Below the pieces are notes generated by a model that did not search any database, was not told the DNA's origin, and saw only the letters and a program-made list of their open reading frames with translations. A stretch of DNA of 13,360 bases, taken from Dichotomocladium elegans. Its lineage: Eukaryota; Mucoromycota; Mucoromycetes; Mucorales; Lichtheimiaceae. Of the stretch, positions 7,333 to 13,360 are shown piece after piece (position 1 is the first letter of the stretch; the number at the start of each line of letters is the position of its first letter). The stretch covers positions 1-13,360 of the forward strand of contig JAIXMN010000104.1 in the NCBI GenBank assembly GCA_025716815.1, given 5' to 3'. The position numbers were made by a program, and so were the translations under genes.

Positions 7333-9986
7333 GGGGGGATGTTGGCTAGATGGGCCATAACTTGCGTAGAGGATGCTTTGTGTGCTCCATAGATCATTTG
7401 CAAGCATGTGGACTGCGCGGTCTCAAGAGCCTGGTGTTGTTTCTTGTTGAGGTGGACGATGGCGAGTCCATATTCCATTTTAGGGCGTATGAATTGACGG
7501 TACAAACGCGTGGCGAGGAGGCGACTGAGTCCGCTTGGGCGAAGGCCGATGCTATGGAATACACGCATACTGCTAATTGCTGCTTGGGCGTTACGGGTGA
7601 TGAGTTGGTCAGCATTGATTGTGCCGGAGGAATCGAATGGTACGCCTAGGTAGGGGAACACAGGACGTTCGGGCAGCGGTTGGCCATATAGGGAGTATGA
7701 AGGTGTACCTGCTGGAGCCTCTGGTGGAACCAAGATGACGCATTTTGAGGGATTCCATCGATAGCCCTGATCTCTGCTATGTTGTTCGCAGGCATTGAGG
7801 AGGATGGGCATTGTGGTAGGGGTACCAATGATGGCGACATCGTCTGCATACAAGAGGCAGTTGATTCTCGTGTCTTCGGCGTATATCCCAGGAGGAGCTT
7901 GGAAATCTGGATCCATCTCGTCTTCAGCTTTGCGGAGAAATGAGGGGAGGGAGTTTATATAAAAAGAGTATAGAATGGGAGATAACACGGAACCTTGAAG
8001 GACTCCGGTAGCAGGGGAGAATCGACGCGAGGAGACGTTAGACAGCAAGACTTCTATGGTGACATGGTCAAAAAGGCTTTTTAGTAGTTCGAGGAGGTGG
8101 TGCGAGAGATAAGGGGAGAGAGTTTGCCAGATATAATTGCGGTCGACTGTGTCATAGGCTGATTTGATGTCGAGGAATGCGAGGGTCGGCGGTTGATGGT
8201 GAATTCGTTTGTGGAGGTAGCTGATTTCATGGAGGATACGGGCTTGATCGAGGGCACTCCGATTTGCGCGGAACCCACCTTGTGCAATGTCAAGCGGCGG
8301 CCCGGTGGTAAGAACGATGTCTTTAAGACAGTGTTCGAGGGTTTTGCGGAAGACGGAAGTTAGACCGATTGGCCGAAAGTTGGCCGGGTCTTGAGTATTG
8401 CCTTTCTTGTGTATGGGCACAACCTGAGCTCGGCGCCAGATGTCCGGGGTGTATGACCAACGCCAGCAGAGGTTGAAGATATCTAGGAGGATGGGGGTTA
8501 GTGGCTCGACAATGGGTTGGATCATTTCACTGCGGATCTGATCGACGCCAGGTGCTTTCCCTTTCGGCAGAGACTCTAATGCAGAGGATATCAAAGCATG
8601 TGTGAAGGGGGAGTCCGTAGGTGGTGTAGCGGGCTGATGTGGCGAGGAAGGCGGTGTGGTAGTGTGTTCTGGAATGAGATGCCCACTAAAGGTTGTGGCG
8701 AGGTGATCTGCCATCTTGTTGGCGGCAGTGATTGGGCCGTCGGGGTCAGTAAAGGTGGGGTGGAGGGTGCGACTTCTACGGATACGCTTCATGGTTGCAG
8801 TTGCTCTGTTGAATTCGCCCTCGTTCAGGCGGGAGCAGAATTCTCTCCAGGTTTCGGCTCGTCGAAGGCTAAGTGCGCGGCGGACGTGTGCTCGGGCTTC
8901 TTGGTGTTTGATCCACCATGTTAGCTTGTTGGTACCGCTAGCCCTACGCCATTTGCGGTAGCAGTATTCGCGGTGGTCAATGGCAGATGCTATGGCGGGG
9001 GTCAGGAACCACTTGGCCATGTTGCGCACAGGAGGGGCGCGGCGGCCAACGGTGGTGTCGAGGGATTGGTAGATGGTCTTGTTGAGAGTCTCAACGAGGT
9101 CGTCAATCGGTGGGAGGGTGGTGGGTGGTGTCACAGGTTTAAGGTGGCGTTCAATCTCGGTCGTGAGGGTTGTTAGCGCGCTGCGAAAAGTGTTAGAGTA
9201 TGTATCTCGGATATCAGGGTCCTCTAAACGTTTGAGGCGCCAGCGGGGGGTGGTAGGTGGATGATTGGAATTCGTCGGCGTTTGTTCGAGGTGTAGTTCG
9301 AGATTAACGATTTTATGCTCGGAATCTAAAGAGAGGTCATCGCGAATAAACATGTCGGCGTTTGTCAATGGGTTAGTGCTAATGAAAAGGTCAATAATGC
9401 TAGAGCCATTATGTCGGATAAAGGTTGGTAGGCCGAATGCTAGCTCGGCATTTAGTAAGGAAAGACCATGCGTTTGTAGCCAGGTTTGGAGGCGATATCC
9501 TCGGGGCGTTATCGTGTGGTCACCAATGAGTTGGCCTAGTCGCGCGTTGAAGTCACCGCAAAAGATAGTGTTGGAGGTGCCAGGCAGTTCAGACGGGAGT
9601 GAGTCCAAGATATTAATGGCAGTTTGGTCTGGGAGGGAGGGCGGGAGGTAGACACAATGGATTAGGATGTCGCCAACAATGCAGGAAAGGGTGTATTCTG
9701 GATTTGAGGGCGCGAGGTTGGGTAGGTGGGTGACATTGAACGGACAGGAGGGATTAATAAGAAGAGAAATGCCCATCTTTCCCCGACCATGGTGGCCAGA
9801 TACAGGGACTGCATAGGTGTGGTATTGTTTCCAGGAGGTAGGGAAGCGGAGGGGGGGCAAGAGCCAGGTTTCGGTGATAAAAAGGAGCGAGGAGGAGGTC
9901 GTGTGAGCGAGGATTGAATCGATTGTGTGGCGAGGAAGCCCAGAGGCATTCCAGAGTGAGACATTCACATTTGTGGTGTCTCTCAT
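7329..9986 (-). CDS. LINE ORF2: APE endonuclease and reverse transcriptase
   Basis: The 885 residues run from the ATG at 9986 to a TGA at 7329. Residues about 5-230 are an apurinic/apyrimidinic-type endonuclease: WNASGL (N13), TETWL (E39), VYLPPS (Y113), GDFNARLG (D145, N147), SIIDLFIS (D199) and DSEHK (H224). The usual SDH is SEH here. Residues about 475-790 are the reverse transcriptase: GKAPGVD, PIHKKGN with NFRPIGLTS, GGFRANRSALDQ, FLDIKSAYDTVD (catalytic D606), GVLQGSVLSP (661-670), LLYADDVA (D715, D716) and YLGVPFD. The enzyme would nick the target and prime cDNA synthesis on the nick. The stop falls right after HLANIPP at a run of six C (minus 7338-7333); the rest of the protein is in the -1 frame. 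The start overlaps the ORF1 stop by ATGA, pointing to coupled translation. The catalytic residues of both enzymes look intact. Confidence 0.95.
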   Translation of the reverse strand: MRDTTNVNVSLWNASGLPRHTIDSILAHTTSSSLLFITETWLLPPLRFPTSWKQYHTYAVPVSGHHGRGKMGISLLINPSCPFNVTHLPNLAPSNPEYTLSCIVGDILIHCVYLPPSLPDQTAINILDSLPSELPGTSNTIFCGDFNARLGQLIGDHTITPRGYRLQTWLQTHGLSLLNAELAFGLPTFIRHNGSSIIDLFISTNPLTNADMFIRDDLSLDSEHKIVNLELHLEQTPTNSNHPPTTPRWRLKRLEDPDIRDTYSNTFRSALTTLTTEIERHLKPVTPPTTLPPIDDLVETLNKTIYQSLDTTVGRRAPPVRNMAKWFLTPAIASAIDHREYCYRKWRRASGTNKLTWWIKHQEARAHVRRALSLRRAETWREFCSRLNEGEFNRATATMKRIRRSRTLHPTFTDPDGPITAANKMADHLATTFSGHLIPEHTTTPPSSPHQPATPPTDSPFTHALISSALESLPKGKAPGVDQIRSEMIQPIVEPLTPILLDIFNLCWRWSYTPDIWRRAQVVPIHKKGNTQDPANFRPIGLTSVFRKTLEHCLKDIVLTTGPPLDIAQGGFRANRSALDQARILHEISYLHKRIHHQPPTLAFLDIKSAYDTVDRNYIWQTLSPYLSHHLLELLKSLFDHVTIEVLLSNVSSRRFSPATGVLQGSVLSPILYSFYINSLPSFLRKAEDEMDPDFQAPPGIYAEDTRINCLLYADDVAIIGTPTTMPILLNACEQHSRDQGYRWNPSKCVILVPPEAPAGTPSYSLYGQPLPERPVFPYLGVPFDSSGTINADQLITRNAQAAISSMRVFHSIGLRPSGLSRLLATRLYRQFIRPKMEYGLAIVHLNKKQHQALETAQSTCLQMIYGAHKASSTQVMAHLANIPP
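9983..9986 (-). promoter_or_regulatory. ATGA stop/start overlap linking ORF1 and ORF2
   Basis: On the element strand TTATGAGA contains the ORF1 stop TGA (9985-9983) and the ORF2 ATG (9986-9984), shifted by one base. Such overlaps are used for termination-reinitiation in some LINEs (for example SART1 of silkworm). Function here is inferred from layout only. Confidence 0.7.
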
Positions 9987-11452
9987 AATCGGTTGGGAGT
10001 GGGGGAGGCGAGCCGGGCTGAAGTTGTGTCGTCGTCGACGCCTTCCATCTCCGTGTCAGCCTCTTCAAGAGGTCGAAAGTTGGCGCCGTCGTCGGGGTTG
10101 GTTTGGCGTGGTGGGAGAGGCGTGGCGAGTTTCTTACCAGCAATGGCCGCCTGGAGTTCAGCTTCGGTGATGAGGCCCTGTCGTAGGAAATCCCGTGCCA
10201 CAGAGAGACGGACTGGGTCACGGATGGTATCGATGGCGCGGAGCATCCGTTCGTGATGATGATGGCGGGCTTTCTCAGCGCGGTCCTCAGGGGAGAGGGA
10301 GGCGTACGCAGGGTTACGGAGACGATCGGGGTCGCAAGGGTCGAAGTTGGTGAGTGGCGCAATTCTAGCTTTTTCAAAACATGTTAGTAATTCAGGCACA
10401 TAATCGTTATGAGTGAGAAGGCTGACGACTTGGCGATCAGGATAATGTATGTCAAGGATGCGGCCGTTATCAACACCCAGGCGACGGAGATTGGCGCGGA
10501 GTTGGCTTTTGCGCATTCGAGCTCGAGATGGGAGATGAACAAGTTGGAAGCCATGCGTTGCAGAAGGAAGTTGGAAAGCGCGGCTGGCAGCTTCGGTGCG
10601 GCGCTGGAGTACTGCAGGGGAGGGAGCGGGGCGGGAGATTCTGAGCAGCTTTGTGCGGTTAGCGTTCTTCCAGACATTTGGGATGGTGGAGGGCTGGCTG
10701 GTGGTCGGCGTGGTTGTGGCGCATTGGGGTGTCTCCTGTATTTTAGGTGCGTGGATCGATGCATAGATTCCATTCGTGGAGGAGGCTGGCGGTGAGGTGG
10801 CGATCGATGCTCGTAGGGCAGCATTATCCCGCTCAAGGTCGGCTACCCGAGCATTGGCAGCAGTGAGATCCCGTGTAACCTCGAGAAGTCGGGCGGAGAG
10901 GTCTTTCAACTCCATGACTAGATGGTCATGACGTTCAACTTTGGCTTGGAGTTCGTTAAGTGTTCGAACGATGACCTGCATGTGGTCTGGAAGGGCTTCG
11001 TAGTGCTCAAAGACAAGCGGGGTGACTTGGGTGTCGGGCGCGAAGACATTGGTATCGTTCTCTTCGTCCATTATATCAGCCCAATTAGGCTGGGAGAGTG
11101 GTGCATTTGGTGCTACTGTCTCTGCTGCCATGTGCTCCTCCGTGTTAGCTTGTGATTGGCTGTTGGTCGGAGTATCCTGCGTGGTTGGGGTGCTTGGGCC
11201 GAGGTTGGCACCTTTCAGGTGCAGCTGTATGGCTTTGAGGATGATATCATGGTTAGGGCGAGCAGAGCAGGAAGAACAGGCAAATAACGGGCGGCGAGTC
11301 TTATCGTTAGAGAAACCGCATCGACGGAGGCGGCCGATGCTACCACAGGCGTGGCACGCGAGTTCATCGCGGTGCATTTTGAAGTTGTCCATGAGGGCTG
11401 CTTTAGCTTCCTCAGTAAGCTGTGAAATGCCACGGGAGGGCGTAGGTGGCAT
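9983..11452 (-). CDS. LINE ORF1: zinc-cluster, coiled-coil RNA-binding protein
   Basis: The protein has 489 residues from the first ATG in the frame (11452). The frame is open upstream to 11596 but without an ATG, and that part crosses the element border, so it is not used. Residues 33-62 hold a cysteine cluster, C33-X2-C36 and C59-X2-C62 with C45 between, followed by a basic stretch: a zinc-ribbon-like module. A PNWADIMDEE segment lies at 122-131. Residues about 155-216 form a heptad-patterned coiled coil (LNELQAKVERHDHLVMELKD and on to LERDNAALRASI), probably for trimer formation. Residues about 300-370 (GFQLVHLP, then a basic helix, then GRILDIHYPDRQVVSLLTH) have an RRM-like strand-helix-strand pattern. 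The C-terminal 40 residues are acidic. The expected role is to coat element RNA in the RNP. The stop TGA at 9985-9983 overlaps the ORF2 start. Confidence 0.88.
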   Translation of the reverse strand: MPPTPSRGISQLTEEAKAALMDNFKMHRDELACHACGSIGRLRRCGFSNDKTRRPLFACSSCSARPNHDIILKAIQLHLKGANLGPSTPTTQDTPTNSQSQANTEEHMAAETVAPNAPLSQPNWADIMDEENDTNVFAPDTQVTPLVFEHYEALPDHMQVIVRTLNELQAKVERHDHLVMELKDLSARLLEVTRDLTAANARVADLERDNAALRASIATSPPASSTNGIYASIHAPKIQETPQCATTTPTTSQPSTIPNVWKNANRTKLLRISRPAPSPAVLQRRTEAASRAFQLPSATHGFQLVHLPSRARMRKSQLRANLRRLGVDNGRILDIHYPDRQVVSLLTHNDYVPELLTCFEKARIAPLTNFDPCDPDRLRNPAYASLSPEDRAEKARHHHHERMLRAIDTIRDPVRLSVARDFLRQGLITEAELQAAIAGKKLATPLPPRQTNPDDGANFRPLEEADTEMEGVDDDTTSARLASPTPNRL

Positions 11453-11587
11453 ATTCGCGCGTCGAAAGGGATGCGGGGGTGGGGCGGCTTTGAAGACTGG
11501 TTTTGCTGAAGTGGGACGACGCAGAAACGAGATTGTAATAAAAAACGTATAAACCACACAAAAAGTGTGGAGTATCGGGAAGAGGAT
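11453..11587 (-). promoter_or_regulatory. LINE 5' leader with hairpin
   Basis: This is 135 nt between the duplication and the ORF1 ATG. Near the 5' end (11570-11554, 17 bases from the border) the element strand reads CCACAC, five T, GTGTGG, a perfect 6-bp hairpin with a U5 loop in RNA. LINEs carry an internal promoter in this region; no specific promoter motif is recognised. Confidence 0.5.
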
Positions 11588-11601
11588 GGGATACACGGCA
11601 G
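11588..11601. repeat. Target-site duplication, 5' side of the LINE
   Basis: gggatacacggcag is identical to 6337-6350. It marks the 5' border of the minus-strand LINE at 11587, or at 11584 if the 17-base version with one mismatch is taken. Confidence 0.8.
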
Positions 11602-11732
11602 CTGGCCTTCACGCGGCTATCCCTGTTACGGGCTCTTTACGAGTCTCAACTGACGGGCTGCTATGATTTTTTAACAATAAATGAAAATGAAAATGAAAAT
11701 GAAAATGAAAAAAAAAATGAAAATGAAAATGG
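11602..11732 (+). mobile_element. Older plus-strand retroelement, 3' end with (TGAAAA)n tail
   Basis: This continues the sequence of 6117-6350 once the nested LINE is removed. It contains AATAAA at 11676-11681, immediately followed by TGAAAA units starting at 11682, 11688, 11694 and 11700. An A-rich interruption (11706-11717) and two further units (11718, 11724) follow. A polyadenylation-type signal followed at once by a short simple repeat is the signature of a non-LTR 3' end, so the element is read on the plus strand and as 5'-truncated. No target-site duplication for this older copy was found. The tail differs from the end of the minus-strand LINE, so the two belong to different families. 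Confidence 0.55.
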
Positions 11733-12440
11733 ATGGGCTAAGAGGCGAACATAAATGGATTTGACTTATGGTGATAATTATCCGGAAGCAAGGAAACTTT
11801 GACTTGACTTTTTCACGAACTCGTTTGGCAGCTGAGAAGCTACTACTTTATCCGCATCCGTTTCGTCTGCTTCGCTAGTGATTAGCACAGGTCGAATGGG
11901 GATGTCGACTATTGTTCAGTTCCGTAAGGAACTTTTCCGCCACAGTCCTCTTCGCTGTCCCATACGTTTACTCTCACTAAATCTACATTGTGCGGCAAAT
12001 TGCTTTCATCACAGCGTAATCGACAAGGTGTCCAGTAGTGACATACAGCAAAGTCCTCTGTTTTCCTGTAAATACTGATCGCGCGTCTCTTAATCTTACA
12101 TCAGCGTGCTTTGTAACGCAATTGAATTAAGCAGCATCATTCCAGAGGTTTAGCCAAGTAATTGTGTATGTAAGTTTGAGTCCAATAAAACGCTGTTACA
12201 ATGGTGGGCAAGACTATACATATCCAGTGTACCGAATGTCAATGAATGAGCTGCTTGTGTCCGCATAGTTCAGGTTTAAACACCTGCTGTTTGGGCGTCG
12301 GCATGTGTTATATCCGCCACTCAACTTCTACCTCAGCCCGGCCACAGTGGACCCCGTGCGCGCGGCGTTTTGAACTCTCCACTTCGATTTTGAAAACCTT
12401 GTACTACCCGAAAATAGTAGAGAAAAAATTGAAATAGGGC
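11733..12440. other. Stretch without a supported gene
   Basis: Only frames of about 65 codons are present, several without an ATG, and none has a motif. No repeat, tRNA or clear promoter was recognised. Confidence 0.5.
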
Positions 12441-12453
12441 AAGAGGATTTTCT

Positions 12454-12473
12454 GGGGCGGGTGGGTGGTGGTT
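12454..12473 (+). other. G-rich tract
   Basis: Runs of 4, 3 and 3 G separated by single bases (GGGG C GGG T GGG T), then two GG pairs, make a marginal G-quadruplex candidate. The complementary strand upstream of it is pyrimidine-rich, as in fungal 5' UTRs, but no gene follows on either side. Confidence 0.3.
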
Positions 12474-12524
12474 GTTTCTTGATTGATAGAGGCGACACGA
12501 AAAGGTGGAAGGACAATGTGAACA

Positions 12525-12552
12525 CACCCCCCCCAAAGTGGAGTGGGGGGTG
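12525..12552. repeat. Perfect 8-bp C/G hairpin
   Basis: CACCCCCC (12525-12532) is exactly complementary to GGGGGGTG (12545-12552) across a 12-base loop. More G runs follow (GGG, GGGGG to 12560). It could form a hairpin or quadruplex/i-motif; no function is evident. Confidence 0.6.
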
Positions 12553-12560
12553 GGTGGGGG

Positions 12561-13190
12561 AGATGGTGCGGACGGCGGGCGTTGGGGTTACACAAGAAGT
12601 CCATGAAAAGTATGCAGAGCGGGCGATCCGTTAAGAATTAGAGTGGCGAGTAGATGATAGAAGAATGCGAGAGTCTGGTATAGGATAGAAGGGGGGCACG
12701 CGTTATTGTGTGAAGTGCAAGTCGGGATGCAATATGGTTTTTAAAGTGAATGAGGGCGGGATCGGTGGGGATCTCAGGATTAGCCGCGATTGGTGAATTT
12801 GAGAGCGGTGAGTATGACATGACGAGAGGATTGGAGCTAACCGAGGTAGAGAAGTAATCAGGCGAGTAATGCGGGTTTTTGCTTTTACGGGATCGATCTT
12901 TATTACAGCTAGAGAATGGGAGGGGGGTATGATCCATTTCTGTGATTGAATTTCGGCCAATGTCACGTGCGTCGATATCGTCGCCTCTTGGTTTACTCTA
13001 CGTACTTGCTGCGCTCCGTTTTGCGGGGGGGTGGGGGTTGCCGATTGCTCCAAGGCAGTGTCGTGAAGAGAGGATCAAGATGGTTTCTTGGCAAAATAGG
13101 ATACATGGCAATCGCGGATATGATAGGTTGAATTGTGGACACCGCATGCGAGACGTGTGAAGGAGCGAAAGCGTGAAAGACAAAAAAAAT
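12561..13190. other. Stretch without a supported gene
   Basis: Open frames on the minus strand (13053 to 12703, 12937 to 12638) are Ser/Pro/His-rich, the longer one without an ATG start. Neither shows a domain. A G7-T-G5 run lies at 13025-13037. A small unrecognised minus-strand gene with introns cannot be excluded. Confidence 0.4.
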
Positions 13191-13312
13191 ATAGTCTAAG
13201 ATTTCCTCATTTGTTCGTTCTTCGCACTCCTTCCCTCTTTCTCCCTTTTTTCCCTTCCCCAAAAATCTCTTCTACGCTTCCTTCTGTCTTTCCCTTCTTC
13301 TCCTGCACGAAG
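13191..13312 (+). promoter_or_regulatory. Possible promoter/5' UTR of a gene beyond the right edge
   Basis: An A-rich ATATAG segment (about 13190) is followed by about 85 bases that are almost pure C/T (13227-13312). This is the usual look of a fungal core promoter and transcript leader on the plus strand. An ATG lies at the very end (13356-13358), too close to the edge to judge. Composition is the only evidence. Confidence 0.25.
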
Positions 13313-13360
13313 CCATATCAAGAAGAAGGGGCTGCCATACCATACTGGGTGCTTCATGTT

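Larger units (their letters stand above)
6351..11587 (-). mobile_element. Full-length non-LTR retrotransposon (LINE), Tad1/I/Jockey-like group
   Basis: This is a minus-strand element of about 5237 bp bounded by a 14-bp exact duplication. Order from its 5' end: leader of 135 nt (11587 to 11453), ORF1 (11452-9983), ORF2 (9986-6586, with one frame break), and a 3' UTR of 235 nt (6585-6351). The reverse transcriptase motif GVLQGSVLSP separates it from the L1 clade (GxxQGxPLSP) and places it with the Jockey/I/R1/Tad group. There is no RNase H domain and no poly(A) tail; AATAAA is at 6367-6362 on the minus strand. Both ends and both ORFs are present and only one frame break is visible, so the copy is young. 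Retrotransposition would be by target-primed reverse transcription in the nucleus. Clade placement is by motif and would need a tree. Confidence 0.9.

Noticed and set aside
6665..7360. 231-codon plus-strand open frame
   Set aside because: It lies exactly antisense to the C-terminal part of LINE ORF2, whose minus-strand reading has a zinc knuckle and family-typical sequence. The plus frame has no motif and is a shadow.
9754..10377. 207-codon minus-strand frame spanning the ORF1/ORF2 junction
   Set aside because: It overlaps the ends of ORF1 and ORF2 in a third frame and has low-complexity Pro/Ser/Thr content. The overlap is explained by the two real frames.
11022..11552. 176-codon plus-strand open frame
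   Set aside because: It is antisense to the N-terminal part of LINE ORF1, where the minus strand encodes the cysteine cluster. Treated as a shadow.
11453..11596. N-terminal extension of ORF1 to 11596
   Set aside because: The upstream codons are open but contain no ATG, and the extension crosses the target-site duplication into flanking DNA, so it cannot belong to the element's protein.
12703..13053. 116-codon minus-strand frame near the right edge
   Set aside because: It has no ATG start and no domain, its composition is biased toward Ser/Pro/Thr/Ile, and another minus frame of similar quality overlaps it.

Overview
The window looks like repeat-rich eukaryotic, probably fungal, DNA. The best guess is an early-diverging fungus (Mucoromycota type). 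That rests mainly on the style of the LINE proteins (a GVLQGSVLSP-type reverse transcriptase, a WLPGG/CPRC zinc knuckle at the ORF2 C-terminus, an ORF1 with an N-terminal zinc-ribbon-like cluster) and on pyrimidine-rich and TATA-type promoter-like stretches. No host gene can be called with confidence, and the lineage is an inference.

Layout. (1) 1-3266 is bounded by a 200-bp inverted repeat (1-200 against 3067-3266, one mismatch), so it has the shape of a DNA transposon or foldback element of at least 3.27 kb. Inside it, on the minus strand, is a broken CENP-B/Abp1-type helix-turn-helix fragment (about 2486-2865). The rest of the interior has no recognisable gene. (2) 3267-6087 is gene-poor. 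It holds a (GT)13 microsatellite, a perfect 15-bp tandem duplication, a 17-bp direct repeat and a cluster of T-tract/ACRCGRYC motifs. (3) 6088-6350 has a TATA-like box inside a perfect 8-bp inverted repeat, followed by the left part of an older element. (4) 6351-11587 is a complete-looking non-LTR retrotransposon on the minus strand, of the Tad1/I/Jockey-like group. It has a 5' leader with a hairpin, ORF1 (489 codons from the first ATG), and ORF2 (APE endonuclease, reverse transcriptase, CCHC knuckle) broken by one -1 frame change at a C run. Its 3' UTR is 235 nt, with a stem-loop and AATAAA but no poly(A). It is flanked by a 14-bp exact target-site duplication (6337-6350 and 11588-11601). (5) 11602-11732 is the right part of the older, plus-oriented element, ending in AATAAA and a (TGAAAA)n tail. 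(6) 11733-13360 has no convincing gene. It holds G-rich tracts, a C8/G6 hairpin and, at the right edge, a pyrimidine-rich tract like a fungal promoter or 5' UTR.

How the parts work together. ORF1 (RNA-binding/RNP protein) and ORF2 (nick and reverse-transcribe) form one retrotransposition unit. They share an ATGA stop/start overlap, which suggests coupled translation by termination-reinitiation. The LINE seems to have landed, in antisense, in the 3' region of an older element: removing 6351-11587 and one copy of the duplication joins 6350 to 11602 without a gap. I found no CRISPR array, rRNA or tRNA, and no previously undescribed defence-type system. The most notable items are the nested LINE with precise ends, its two translation oddities, and the long inverted repeat around a broken CENP-B-like gene.
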